This document shows positions 23,470 to 33,712 of a stretch of DNA of 64,000 bases, one piece after another (the first letter of the stretch is position 1; each line of letters starts with the position of its first letter). The notes under the pieces were generated by a model. The model was given only the letters and a program-made list of their open reading frames with translations. It had not been told where the DNA came from and did no database searches. The position numbers and the translations under genes are program-made. Source of the DNA: Variovorax sp. J22G73. Its GTDB lineage: Bacteria > Pseudomonadota > Gammaproteobacteria > Burkholderiales > Burkholderiaceae_C. The DNA is taken from assembly GCF_030317035.1 (NCBI RefSeq), contig NZ_JASZYK010000003.1:496001-560000 (forward strand), given 5' to 3'.

Positions 23470-25410
23470 TCATGCCGTGCCTCCCAGGTAGGCCTCGATC
23501 ACCTTCTCGTCGGCCTGCACGCGGGCCGGCTCGCCCTCGGCGATCTTCTGGCCGAAGTCGAGCACCGAGACGGTGTCGCACATGCTCATCACCACGTCCA
23601 TGTGGTGCTCGATGAGGATCACGGTCACGCCGTGCTCGCGGATCTTGCGGATGATGGCGATCAGCTCCTTGATGTCGGGCGCGGTGAGCCCGGCGGCCGG
23701 CTCGTCGAGCAGCAGCAGCTGCGGGTCGAGCGCCAGCGCGCGCGCAATCTCCAGCAGGCGCTGCTTGCCGTAGGGCAGGTTGCGCGCCTCCTCGGTGGCG
23801 AAGCTCTCCAAGCCGACGAATTTCAGCAGGCCGAGCGCGCGCTGCACGGCCGCGATGCTTTCGCGCCGGTAGCGCGGCGTGTGCACCGCCACGTCGAGCA
23901 GGTTGCTGGCAAAGCTGTGGTGCAGGCCGACCTGCACGTTCTGCAGCGCGGTCATCTCGCCGAAGAGCTGCACGTTCTGGAAGGTGCGCGCAATGCCCGA
24001 CAGCGCAATGTCGGCCGAGGTGCGCCCCACCAGCGAACGTCCGCCGAACGAGATGGCGCCGGCCGTGGGCACGTAGATGCCGGTGAGCACGTTCATCATC
24101 GTGCTCTTGCCGGAGCCGTTGGGACCGATCAGGCCGTGGATGGTGCCGCGCCTGATGCGCAGGTCGACGTTGTTCAGCGCCTTCAGCCCGCCGAACTGCA
24201 TGAGCACGCCGGTGGCTTCGAGCACCTCGTCGCTGCCACCCGCGTGGGCCGCGACGGACACGGCGTCGGTGGGTGCGGCCGCCAGGTTCGTCGTGGTCAC
24301 CGCCGCGACGGGCCGCCGCATGTTCAGCGCCTTGCGCACGAAGCCGACGATGCCGTCCTGAAGGTAGTAGATGACGAACAGCATGATCACGCCGAAGATC
24401 GACAGCCGCCAGTCGGTCATGGCGTCGAGCCAGAAGGCCAGGCCCGCCAGCGCGATGCTGCCCACCACCGGAATGGCCATCTGCGCGGGCGTGGCGCGCT
24501 GCCGCTTCACCGCCACCACCGCGGCCGCCAGCACCAGCACGGCCAGCGCCACCGACACGTAGCGGAACAGCACCACGTCGTCCAGCAGCTTGGGCAGCAG
24601 CACGATGATGGTGGCGCCCAGCATCACGCCGATGCGGCTCTTGCGACCGCCCATGATCACCGCCAGCAGGAACAGCACCGTGAGCTCGAAGTTGTACGAG
24701 TTGGGCGAAATGTATTGCTCGGAGTACGCATACAGGCTGCCCGCGAGCCCGGCGAAGCCCGCGCTGATGACGAAGGCGTACACCTTGTAGCGGTACACCG
24801 AAACGCCCATGCAGTCGGAGGCCACCGGGCTGCCGCGCAGCGCCTCGAAGGCCCGGCCCAGGTGCGAGCGCAGGATGCGGTGCACCACCACCAGCGCCAG
24901 CACCATCAGCACCGCCACCACCCAGTAGTACTCGCGGTCGTCCAGCTTGTGGCCGAACAGCGAAGGCTTCTCCAGCTTGATGCCGATGGAGCCGTCGGTC
25001 AGGAAGCTCATCTCGTTGATGAGGATCTGGATGATGGTGCCGAAGGCCAGCGTCACCATCGCCAGGTACGGCCCCGACACGCGCAGCGCCGGCAGGGCCA
25101 GCAGCGCGCCGAAGCCGGCGGTGAACACGATGGCGAAGGGCACGGTGATCCAGAACGGCGCCGCCAGCTTGAACACCAGCACGCCGGCCGCGTACGCGCC
25201 CAGGCCGAACAGGCCCGCATGGCCCAGCGACACCTGCCCGGTGTAGCCCACCACGATGTCCAGCCCGAACAGCAGGATCGCGTAGATCATGATGGTCTCG
25301 AGCAGGTGGATGTAGTACGGGTTGTCGATGCCGATGGGGAACAGCAGCAGCGCGGCCACGCCCGCGACGGCCAGGAGGAGGTGGCTGGTCTTCATTTTTT
25401 CGGGGTTCAT
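23470..25410 (-). CDS. Fused permease-ATPase of liv-type ABC transporter (LivM-LivG)
   Basis: 646-residue fusion. Residues 1 to about 370 are a LivM permease (GYTGQVSLGHAGLFGLGAYA, RVSGPYLAMVTLAFGTI, the EAA-like LRSHLGRAFEALRGSPVAS). They include an extra pair of hydrophobic segments at the end (SIALAGLAFWLDAMTDW, IFGVIMLFVIYYLQDGI). An Ala/Thr/Val linker (375-395) leads to a LivG ATPase with Walker A GPNGSGKST, signature LPYGKQRLLEIARAL, Walker B LLLLDEPAAGL and the His switch LIEHHMDVV. LivM and LivG are usually separate proteins, though fusions occur in Burkholderiales. An alternative ATG five codons in is possible. Confidence 0.93.
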   Translation of the reverse strand: MNPEKMKTSHLLLAVAGVAALLLFPIGIDNPYYIHLLETIMIYAILLFGLDIVVGYTGQVSLGHAGLFGLGAYAAGVLVFKLAAPFWITVPFAIVFTAGFGALLALPALRVSGPYLAMVTLAFGTIIQILINEMSFLTDGSIGIKLEKPSLFGHKLDDREYYWVVAVLMVLALVVVHRILRSHLGRAFEALRGSPVASDCMGVSVYRYKVYAFVISAGFAGLAGSLYAYSEQYISPNSYNFELTVLFLLAVIMGGRKSRIGVMLGATIIVLLPKLLDDVVLFRYVSVALAVLVLAAAVVAVKRQRATPAQMAIPVVGSIALAGLAFWLDAMTDWRLSIFGVIMLFVIYYLQDGIVGFVRKALNMRRPVAAVTTTNLAAAPTDAVSVAAHAGGSDEVLEATGVLMQFGGLKALNNVDLRIRRGTIHGLIGPNGSGKSTMMNVLTGIYVPTAGAISFGGRSLVGRTSADIALSGIARTFQNVQLFGEMTALQNVQVGLHHSFASNLLDVAVHTPRYRRESIAAVQRALGLLKFVGLESFATEEARNLPYGKQRLLEIARALALDPQLLLLDEPAAGLTAPDIKELIAIIRKIREHGVTVILIEHHMDVVMSMCDTVSVLDFGQKIAEGEPARVQADEKVIEAYLGGTA

Positions 25411-25432
25411 TGCGCCGCGCTCGTTGCCATGC

Positions 25433-26308
25433 TCATACCTTCTTGATGGCGGCCTTGCCGAACAGGCCCGAGGGCCGCACGGCCAGCACGATCAGCAGCA
25501 GCACCAGCCCGGGCACGTCCTTGTAGCCTGTGCTCAGATAGAAGCCGGTGGTGGTCTCTGCAATGCCCAGGATGATGCCGCCCACCACGATGCCCATGCC
25601 GCTGGTGAGCCCGCCGATGATGGCGACCGCGAAGGCCTTCAGCCCCAGCACCGCGCCCATGGACGCGCCGGTGAGCGTGAGCGGCGCGATCAGCACGCCG
25701 GCGAAGGCCGCCGTCATCGACGACAGCGCATACGAGAAGGTGATGACCAGCCCGGTGTTGATGCCCATGAGCTTGGCCGCGTCGCGGTCGTTGAAGGTCG
25801 CGACCACGGCCTTGCCGTAGATGGAGCGGCGGTTGAATAGCTCCACCGCCAGCATCATCAGCAGCGCGCCGATGACCACCAGGATTTCCATCGGCAGCAC
25901 GTTGGCGCCCAGGAAGTGAAGCGGCGACTCGGGCAGCGGAGAAGGAAACTTCAGGTCGTCGCGCCCCCACACGTTCTCCGCCACGTTGGTGAAGATGATG
26001 CCCAGCGCAATGGTCGACATGATCCAGCCGAACTCCGACTTGATCTTGATGGCCGGGCGCACCGCGATGCGCTCCACCACCGCGCCCTGGAAGGCGCCGA
26101 ACAGGCACACCAGCGGAATCATCAGCCAGTAGTTCAGCCCCAGGTTCACCAGCGTGAGGCCGACCATGGCGCCCAGCATCAGGGCGTTGCCCTGGCCGAA
26201 GTTCAGCGTGTCCGACGTGGCGAAGGTGAGCTGGTAGCCGAACGCGATGACGGCGTAGATCATGCCCAGCGCAATGCCGCTGAAGACAAGTTGGGTAAGG
26301 ATTTGCAT
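25433..26308 (-). CDS. livH: Branched-chain amino-acid ABC permease
   Basis: Inner-membrane permease of 291 residues with about eight hydrophobic segments. Family landmarks are GIALGMIYAVIAFGYQLTF, LNFGQGNALMLGAM and the cytoplasmic loop RRSIYGKAVVATFNDRDAAKLMGIN. It pairs with the LivM half of the fusion encoded 22 nt downstream. It is separated from the receptor gene by 96 nt containing a strong hairpin. Substrate may be a branched-chain amino acid, an amide or an aromatic acid; the operon context with an aminotransferase favours an amino acid. Confidence 0.94.
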   Translation of the reverse strand: MQILTQLVFSGIALGMIYAVIAFGYQLTFATSDTLNFGQGNALMLGAMVGLTLVNLGLNYWLMIPLVCLFGAFQGAVVERIAVRPAIKIKSEFGWIMSTIALGIIFTNVAENVWGRDDLKFPSPLPESPLHFLGANVLPMEILVVIGALLMMLAVELFNRRSIYGKAVVATFNDRDAAKLMGINTGLVITFSYALSSMTAAFAGVLIAPLTLTGASMGAVLGLKAFAVAIIGGLTSGMGIVVGGIILGIAETTTGFYLSTGYKDVPGLVLLLIVLAVRPSGLFGKAAIKKV

Positions 26309-26341
26309 GGCGGCTCGCAGGAAAGCGGGACCTGAAAATTC

Positions 26342-26382
26342 GCCGCCGGGGAACAGGCCGCACGACCTGTTCCCGCGGCGGC
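26342..26382 (-). promoter_or_regulatory. Strong intercistronic hairpin between receptor and permease genes
   Basis: GCCGCCGGGGAACAGG (26342-26357) pairs with CCTGTTCCCGCGGCGGC (26366-26382) with a single bulge and an 8-nt loop. No T run follows in transcript direction (minus), so it is more likely an mRNA stabiliser or partial attenuator. Such a hairpin would let the binding protein be made in excess over the membrane subunits, as in other binding-protein operons. Confidence 0.7.
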
Positions 26383-26404
26383 GCCCGGGGGCAGTTCCTG
26401 GTTC

Positions 26405-27634
26405 CTACTTCTTCAGCAGCGCGTCGTTGGCGGCCGCGTCCTTCAGGCGCACGGTGCCGGCGCTCTTCTGGTCGTCGGCGCTGGCAAACACCACGCGCCC
26501 GCCCTTGACCTCGCCGAACACCGGAATGTTGGCGGTGATGGCGTCGTGGTCCGCCTTGGTGAAGGGCTTGTTGTAGGTGGTCACCACGCCTTCGACGGGC
26601 GCCTGCAGGTCTTCGAGCGCGGCCTTGATCTTCGGGCCGTCGGTGCTGCCGGCCTGCTTGATCGCGGCGGCCAGCAGGTAGATGGAGTCGTAGCCCTGCG
26701 CCGCCGACACGGGCGAATCCATGCGGTTGTTCTTGGGCTTGAACTTGGCGACGAAGGCGTCGATGAAGGCCTTGCGCTTGGGCGTGGTCGGCTCCTGGAT
26801 GAAGGTTTGCGGCATGCGCGCGCCGTCGCCGCCCGGGCCGGCGTTGTCGATGAAGTTGGCCATGGCCAGTGTCCAGCTGCCGATGATCGGCACCTTCCAG
26901 CCCAGCTTGGTCATGCCGTTGGCAATCTGCGCCAGCTCGGGGCCGATGCCGTAGGTGAGCACGGCCTCGGCGCCGGCCTCTTTCGACTTCAGCAGCTGGG
27001 CCGTCATGTCGACGTCCTTGATGTTGAACTTCTCGACCGCCACGGGCGTGATGCCCTTGTTCTTCAGCGCGCGCTCCAGGTCTTCGCGGCCCAGCTGGCC
27101 GTAGTTGGTGGAGTCGGCCAGGATGGCGACCTTCTTGTAGCCGCGGCGCACGATGGCTTCTTCCACGATCATCGGGGCCTGGATGCTGTCGTGCGCGGCG
27201 TTGCGGAACACGTAGTTCTCGGGGTCCTTGTCGAACTGGTGCGTGATGACCGAGCCGGTGGCCACGTTGTTGAGCACCGGAATCTTCGCCTCCTGGAAGA
27301 AGCGCTGCGAGGCCAGCGCCACGCCGGTGTTGATGTAGCCGACGGCGGCCACCACCTTCTCCTTGTTGACGAACTCCTGCGCAATCTGCACGCCGCGCTC
27401 GTTCTTGGCCTCGTCGTCGCGCTCCACCAGCTGGATCTGCCGGCCCAGCACGCCGCCGGCCTTGTTGATCTCTTCGGCCGCCAGGCGCACGCCGTCGCGC
27501 ATGCTCACGCCCATCGAGGACGAACCGCCGGTGTACGGCCCGTCCACGCCGATCTTGATCGGGTCGGCGGCGAAGGCGGCGGCCGAAAGGGACAGCGCGC
27601 TGGCCACGGCCAGCAGCTTGAAACGGAAGTGCAT
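26405..27634 (-). CDS. Periplasmic substrate-binding protein of liv-type ABC transporter
   Basis: 409-residue type I periplasmic binding protein (LivJ/LivK-like). A Sec signal (MHFRFKLLAVASALSLSAAA, cleavage after AFA) is followed by IKIGVDGPYTGGSSSMGVS, the RDGVRLAAEEINKAGGVLG strand-helix and QLVERDDEAKNERGVQIAQE. The ATG at 27634 has GGAGA upstream and begins the signal; longer frames run into the promoter region. Heads the operon receptor-livH-livMG-livF. The ligand pocket is not diagnostic. An aminotransferase gene lies 127 nt upstream on the same strand and could be co-regulated. Confidence 0.93.
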   Translation of the reverse strand: MHFRFKLLAVASALSLSAAAFAADPIKIGVDGPYTGGSSSMGVSMRDGVRLAAEEINKAGGVLGRQIQLVERDDEAKNERGVQIAQEFVNKEKVVAAVGYINTGVALASQRFFQEAKIPVLNNVATGSVITHQFDKDPENYVFRNAAHDSIQAPMIVEEAIVRRGYKKVAILADSTNYGQLGREDLERALKNKGITPVAVEKFNIKDVDMTAQLLKSKEAGAEAVLTYGIGPELAQIANGMTKLGWKVPIIGSWTLAMANFIDNAGPGGDGARMPQTFIQEPTTPKRKAFIDAFVAKFKPKNNRMDSPVSAAQGYDSIYLLAAAIKQAGSTDGPKIKAALEDLQAPVEGVVTTYNKPFTKADHDAITANIPVFGEVKGGRVVFASADDQKSAGTVRLKDAAANDALLKK

Positions 27635-27760
27635 GAAAAGGTCTCCAACGATGTTATGAAAGTCTGGGTCGGACCGAAAGCGACAACGCGCAAGCGCGAG
27701 GCCTTCAAAACATAGTCGATAACCTCCGGGCGCACCAGAGAGTGACAACCCTAGCCGGTG

Positions 27761-29185
<1,425 letters not shown>

Positions 29186-29192
29186 TCATGCC

Positions 29193-30050
29193 GTGAGCCA
29201 GTCGCTGGACATCGACCTGCTGCGCAGCTTCGTCGCCATTGCCGAGACCGGCGTGCTGGGCCAGGCCGCGGCCCGCGTGGGGCGCACGCCGTCGGCGCTC
29301 AGCATGCAGGTGCAGCGGCTCGAAGGCATCGTCGGGCAGCCGCTGCTGTACCGCACCGGCCGCGGCGTGACGCTCACCGCCACCGGCGAGCGCCTGCTGG
29401 CGCATGCCGGCGAGCTGCTGCGCCAGCACGACGATGCGCTGGCCGAGCTGCGCGGCGAGCAACTGTCGGGCGTGCTGCGCTTCAGCTGCCCCGACGACTA
29501 CGCGGTCGTGTTCCTGCCGTACCTGCTGCAAGGCTTCGCCAGCCTGCACCCCGGCGTGCACGTGGAGGTGATGTGCGCGCCCACGCCGCGCCTGCACGAG
29601 CTGCTGGCGCGGCATGCGGTCGACCTGGCGCTGGTGTCGGTGCCTGGCACCACCGTGGGCGACGACGTGATCCGCCGCGAGCCGCTGGTGTGGGTGGCGC
29701 AGCGCGGTGCCGCCGCCGCGGCCATCGACCCGCTGCCGCTGGCGCTGGGCGCGCCCGATGCGCTGGACCATGTGCTGCCCCGCCAGGCGCTGGAGGCCGC
29801 GGGCCGCGCCTACAGGCTCGCTTACGCCAGCAGCAGCCTCTCGGGCCTGGTGGGCATGGCGCGCTCGGGGCAGGCGGTGATCGTGCTGACGCGAACGGCC
29901 GTGCCCGACGACCTGGAGGTGCTGGGCGCGGACCACGGGCTGCCCGAGTTGCCGAGCGTGGGGGTGAAGCTCGCGTTCGACCGCGAGGCGCCGACGGCGC
30001 TCACTTCGGCGTTCGCGGCGCATGTGAAAAAGTCGCTGCCGGCCGCCTGA
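29193..30050 (+). CDS. LysR-family regulator, DgdR-like by position
   Basis: LysR regulator of 285 residues: helix-turn-helix LLRSFVAIAETGVLGQAAARV and PSALSMQVQRLEGIVGQPLL, then an effector domain (SGVLRFSCPDDYAVVFLPYLL to the C-terminus). GTG 29193 is chosen because AAGGGA sits 9 nt upstream and LysR proteins start near the first helix. It is divergent from the aminotransferase with 97 nt between. The inverted pair TTCAAAA (29111-29117) and TTTTGAA (29161-29167) flanks the promoter region and may be part of the binding site. Regulation of the aminotransferase is inferred from layout. Confidence 0.88.
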   Translation: MSQSLDIDLLRSFVAIAETGVLGQAAARVGRTPSALSMQVQRLEGIVGQPLLYRTGRGVTLTATGERLLAHAGELLRQHDDALAELRGEQLSGVLRFSCPDDYAVVFLPYLLQGFASLHPGVHVEVMCAPTPRLHELLARHAVDLALVSVPGTTVGDDVIRREPLVWVAQRGAAAAAIDPLPLALGAPDALDHVLPRQALEAAGRAYRLAYASSSLSGLVGMARSGQAVIVLTRTAVPDDLEVLGADHGLPELPSVGVKLAFDREAPTALTSAFAAHVKKSLPAA

Positions 30051-30123
30051 GCGGGTGACTTGGCGGGGGCCTTGACGGCTGCAGGCGCGGGCCGAGCGCT
30101 GCCCAGCCTCCAGACCGTGGTGG

Positions 30124-30151
30124 TTGCAAACCGACCGAATCGGTAGATAAT
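30124..30151 (+). promoter_or_regulatory. Promoter candidate with embedded ACCGAATCGGT palindrome
   Basis: TTGCAA (30124-30129) and GATAAT (30146-30151) are 16 nt apart. The spacer holds ACCGAATCGGT (30134-30144), a perfect 11-nt palindrome. TACCGA (31050-31055) and TCGGTA (31081-31086) half-sites recur upstream of the convergent TetR gene, so the TetR protein may bind both. Confidence 0.5.
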
Positions 30152-30228
30152 CGGCTCCCTCGCCGCAGGGACACCGATGGCGTGGCATTGCCGACGCAAC
30201 GCGCGCGCCCGACACAAGGAACCATTCA

Positions 30229-30432
30229 TTGAACGTATTGCATGCCGCCATCTCGATCGCCAGGGGGCGCTGGAAGGCCCTTGCCGCGCTGGCGGGGCTC
30301 TGCGCAATCTGCTGGGGGTTCTACGCGCTGGGCGTCGCCGTCGCGCCGCTGATGCCGGAGCTGCGTATTTCCTTCTGCGCGGAGCGCGGCGTCATGTCGT
30401 TCAAGCTGACGGGCTCGCCCGGCCGGTCATGA
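30229..30432 (+). CDS. Small membrane-anchored hypothetical protein
   Basis: 67-residue protein with one hydrophobic segment (ALAALAGLCAICWGFYALGVAVA) after a short positive N-terminus, ending in a small Cys-containing tail. The start is a TTG at 30229, chosen because AAGGA lies 9 nt upstream and a promoter candidate with a palindrome precedes it; there is no good ATG. The 3' end overlaps the convergent TetR gene by 6 nt. No family is recognised. It could be spurious, but promoter, ribosome site and membrane segment together favour a real gene. Confidence 0.45.
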   Translation: MNVLHAAISIARGRWKALAALAGLCAICWGFYALGVAVAPLMPELRISFCAERGVMSFKLTGSPGRS

Positions 30433-31026
30433 AGCGGCCGGCTTGGGCGCGAGTTGGGGCTTTGGCTTGCGCTTGCTCGTGTGGCCCAGCGCGTTCATGG
30501 CCGCCGTGACGATGTCCTCGCGCCATTCGCGCCTCAGGTTCATGCGCGCCGCCAGCATGGCCGTGATGCCCAGGCCGGAGAGCGCGCTGGTGATGCGCAC
30601 GATGCGCTCCAGCGTGGTGCTGGCCAGGTCGGTTCCCAGCGCGCGGTAGATGACGAGGCCCATTTCGGTGAGCCGCGGGTCCACGTCTTCCTCGTTGCCC
30701 GCGACGCGGTTGGCAAAGGCGGACACGCCCGGCCAGTCGTAGGTGAAGTCGACGGAATACTCCACCACGGCCTTGTCGCGCGCCATGCCGGGCGGCAGGC
30801 CTTCCACGCTGGCCAGCATCATCTGCATGGAGTCGAGGCAGGTGCTGAAGACGGCCTCGTAGATGGCGTTCTTGCTGGGGTAGTGGTGCAGCAGCCCGGC
30901 CTTGGAGTAGCGCACCGCGTCCGCGATCTGTTGCAGCGATGTGTTCTCGAAACCGTGCTTGGCGAACAGGCCGGCTGCGCGGTCGATGATCTCTGCGTCT
31001 ATTTCGTTCTTGGTCGGCCTGGGCAT
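30427..31026 (-). CDS. TetR-family transcriptional regulator
   Basis: 199-residue regulator. The N-terminal helix-turn-helix is typical (EIIDRAAGLFAKHGFENTSLQ, QIADAVRYSKAGLLHHYPSK), followed by an all-helical ligand domain. The C-terminus is a basic tail (HTSKRKPKPQLAPKPAAS). The half-sites TACCGA and TCGGTA at 31050-31086 lie just upstream of its start and may be an autoregulatory operator. It is divergent from the MFS gene starting at 31282 and a natural repressor of it; the inducer is unknown. Confidence 0.92.
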   Translation of the reverse strand: MPRPTKNEIDAEIIDRAAGLFAKHGFENTSLQQIADAVRYSKAGLLHHYPSKNAIYEAVFSTCLDSMQMMLASVEGLPPGMARDKAVVEYSVDFTYDWPGVSAFANRVAGNEEDVDPRLTEMGLVIYRALGTDLASTTLERIVRITSALSGLGITAMLAARMNLRREWREDIVTAAMNALGHTSKRKPKPQLAPKPAAS

Positions 31027-31281
31027 GCGGGCAGTCTATCGCAGCCTCCTACCGAAACAGTCCGTTTTCAAGCAGCTTGGTCGGTAAAGCCGGCTGCGGC
31101 AAAATGCCCGGCATGCCGCCGGACCTCACAAGGACCGGCGACGCGTTGACTCCTGTTGCACCCGGCACGAGTGGATCAAGGCCGCGCCACCACGCGACCC
31201 TTGCTGATCGGTTCCTTCCACCCATCCATCCAGGTCCGCCCGACACGCTTCGGGCGTGCCGTGCCAAGGAGTTCCATCGCC

Positions 31282-32487
31282 ATGCATGCCATGCATTCAC
31301 GCGAGGCGCCGCGCCTTCCGGTGCTCATCGCGCTGTCCGCCATCGCGGTGCTGCCCGTCAACATGTTCGTGCCCTCGCTGCCGGGCATCACCAGGGACCT
31401 TCACACCGACTACGCGCTGGCCAATACGGCCGTCGCGGGCTATGCCATTGCCACCGCGTTCACGCACCTGGTCGCGGGCGCGCTGTCGGACCGGTTCGGG
31501 CGCAAGCCCGTCGCGCTGGTTGCGCTGGCGGTCTTCACGCTGGCGTCGATCGGCTGCAGCCTGGCGAACGACATCGTCACCTTCTTGCTGTGCCGCCTGT
31601 GCCAGGGCACCGTCATCGCGGGCTATGCGGTGTCGCTGGCTGCGATTCGCGACACGTCCGGCGAGCGCGGGGCGGCGAGCCGCATCGGCTATGTCTCGTC
31701 GGCGTGGGCCGTCGCGCCGATGCTGGGGCCGACCGCGGGCGGCCTGCTCGATTCGTTCTTTGGCTGGCGCGCCAACTTCATCGCGTTCGCGGTGCTGGGC
31801 GTGGTCGGCTTGTGCCTGGTGACCTTCTGCTTCAGGGAGACCAACCTTCACCGCACCCGTTCCGTCGCGTTGCAGGTCAAGGGCTACGGGGAGCTCATGC
31901 GCTCGCCGCGCTTCTGGGCGTATGCGCTGTGCATGGCGTTCGGCATCGGCACGCTGTATGCGTTCCTTGGCGGGGCACCGCTGGTGGCGGCGCAACTGGG
32001 AGGCATGTCGGGCACGCAACTCGGCCTCTGCATGGGCCTGGTGCCGGCAGGCTTCATTGCCGGCAGCTATGTGGTCGGGCATGCCGGCGCGCGGCACACG
32101 CCCGCTGGCTTCATCCTCGCGGGCCGCGTGCTGACCTGTGTGGGCCTGTCGGTCGGCCTGGTGCTGATGGCCTGCGGCGCAACGCACCCGCTCGCGTTCT
32201 TCGGGCCGTGCGTGTGCGTGGGCCTGGGCAACGGGCTGACGATGCCTGCGGCCAATGCGCGGGTGCTGTCGATACGGCCCGGCCTCGCGGGCACGGCGTC
32301 GGGGTTGGCCTCGGCGCTGACGGTGATCGGCGCGGGCATCGTCGCCTTCCTGTCGGGGCTGGTGGTCGATGCCGCGAACGCGCACCTTGCCGTGCTCGGC
32401 GTGATGCTGGCGTCGTCGGTGCTGTCGCTGCTCGCGGCGGTGTTCGTGCTGTCTGCGGAGAACGCGGAACGGCGTCTCGCCGCATAG
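31282..32487 (+). CDS. MFS efflux transporter, Bcr/CflA-like
   Basis: 401-residue inner-membrane protein with 12 hydrophobic segments. Landmarks are MFVPSLPGITRDL in helix 1, AGALSDRFGRKPVALVALAV after helix 2, and the antiporter-like CQGTVIAGYAVSLAAIRD in helix 4. AAGGAG sits 10 nt before ATG 31282, which decides the start over longer in-frame frames. Divergent from the TetR gene, with 255 nt between, fitting a drug or metabolite efflux pump under TetR control. Substrate not predictable. Confidence 0.9.
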   Translation: MHAMHSREAPRLPVLIALSAIAVLPVNMFVPSLPGITRDLHTDYALANTAVAGYAIATAFTHLVAGALSDRFGRKPVALVALAVFTLASIGCSLANDIVTFLLCRLCQGTVIAGYAVSLAAIRDTSGERGAASRIGYVSSAWAVAPMLGPTAGGLLDSFFGWRANFIAFAVLGVVGLCLVTFCFRETNLHRTRSVALQVKGYGELMRSPRFWAYALCMAFGIGTLYAFLGGAPLVAAQLGGMSGTQLGLCMGLVPAGFIAGSYVVGHAGARHTPAGFILAGRVLTCVGLSVGLVLMACGATHPLAFFGPCVCVGLGNGLTMPAANARVLSIRPGLAGTASGLASALTVIGAGIVAFLSGLVVDAANAHLAVLGVMLASSVLSLLAAVFVLSAENAERRLAA

Positions 32488-32640
32488 CGACGGTGCGTGA
32501 AGGCTGTTGCTGTTCATGCAGAAGACGCACTCCTGCAAACAAAAGGCGTGGTCTTCGCGCAGAGTTTTCGGGCATGGCTTTCTCGCTGGGCCCGGGCCAT
32601 CTCGGCAGGCTACAGTCGGTTTTCAGGAGGGAGTTCAAAC

Positions 32641-33642
32641 ATGTCACTTGTCTTTTCGTCTTTCCCCGACCACCTCGCCACGCTGCCGCCAGAGCGGGCG
32701 CTACACGGTGCCGCGCTGCGCGCGCAAGTGCAGCAGCAGCTGCAGAGGCCGTCCAACGCGGACCTGTCGGCCTTTGTCTTCTTGCCCGACCAGGTCGACC
32801 ACCCCGAGCACGAAGACGCCGCACAAGTCTTCGCGCAGGCGGTCGAGCAGATGTACCTGCCCAAGCCCTCGATGGGCGACGAGATCCCGCTTTTGTTTCT
32901 CGGCTATCACGCGATGAACCGGTTCAGCGGCAAGCGCACCTCGCAAGGATGGCTGCTGACCGACCAGGCGATCTACGCGCAGGACGACTTCACGGTGCTG
33001 TCCGTCGCGCCGCCGCCAGCGCGCGGCCAGGCCCTGCCCACGCGGACGGAAGACGTCGCGCTCTTCCTTTCGTCGCTGCTGGCGAACTACAAGGCCTGGA
33101 AAGACTGGGCCGCCTTGGCGCAGTGCCCCGAATCCGTGCTGCCGACGCGGTGCGAGGTGTTGCTGGCGCAGGTGATCGGCCCCGTGCTGGACTACCACGC
33201 GCAGCACGGCAGCCAGCGTCAGGCGCAGTCGCGCGAATGGACGCTGGCCGGGCTGGTGGCCGACCACGACGCGGCCGAGACGCTGCTTGATCCGCTGAAC
33301 CCGAAGCTGTCGAAGAAGCTGGGCAAGGTGGCTGGCAAGTTCCAGATCCCTGCCGACGAAACGCTGCGGTTCGCGCTGGTGGATTTCCCGCTGTTCGGCG
33401 GCCCCTACGGCTTCGCGCTGACATCGAAGGCGCTGTACGGCAAGGACCTGATGGAGTCGCCGTTGCGCATCGCGTTGGCGCAGGTGGATGCCGGCGACCT
33501 GCAGATTTCCGAGAAGGGCGACAGCCTGGCGACCGGCGCGAACCCGCCCATCGCATTGCCTTCGTACACGAAGGAGGCGCTTCGACAGCCCTTCCTCGAG
33601 TTTCTCAAGCAGGAAGTCGTGCGCCTGCAATCGCAGGCCTGA
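32641..33642 (+). CDS. Hypothetical protein with two PH-like segments
   Basis: 333-residue soluble protein without signal peptide. Two similar stretches can be seen: GWLLTDQAIYAQDD (about residue 103) and GFALTSKALYGKDL (about residue 258), each preceded by a Gly-rich strand and followed by charged strand-like sequence. The G-x-x-LT-x-x-A-x-Y-x-x-D pattern is typical of the first strands of bacterial PH-like domains, so a tandem of two such domains is plausible. The start is firm: AGGAGG 11 nt before ATG 32641. No operon partners. I do not recognise a named family. Confidence 0.75.
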   Translation: MSLVFSSFPDHLATLPPERALHGAALRAQVQQQLQRPSNADLSAFVFLPDQVDHPEHEDAAQVFAQAVEQMYLPKPSMGDEIPLLFLGYHAMNRFSGKRTSQGWLLTDQAIYAQDDFTVLSVAPPPARGQALPTRTEDVALFLSSLLANYKAWKDWAALAQCPESVLPTRCEVLLAQVIGPVLDYHAQHGSQRQAQSREWTLAGLVADHDAAETLLDPLNPKLSKKLGKVAGKFQIPADETLRFALVDFPLFGGPYGFALTSKALYGKDLMESPLRIALAQVDAGDLQISEKGDSLATGANPPIALPSYTKEALRQPFLEFLKQEVVRLQSQA

Positions 33643-33712
33643 GAGGCGCGTGCCGCGCGGCGGCTTCTGCTAGGTGATGGGCCACGCGCCGTTCACCGCC
33701 GAGAATCGGCGC

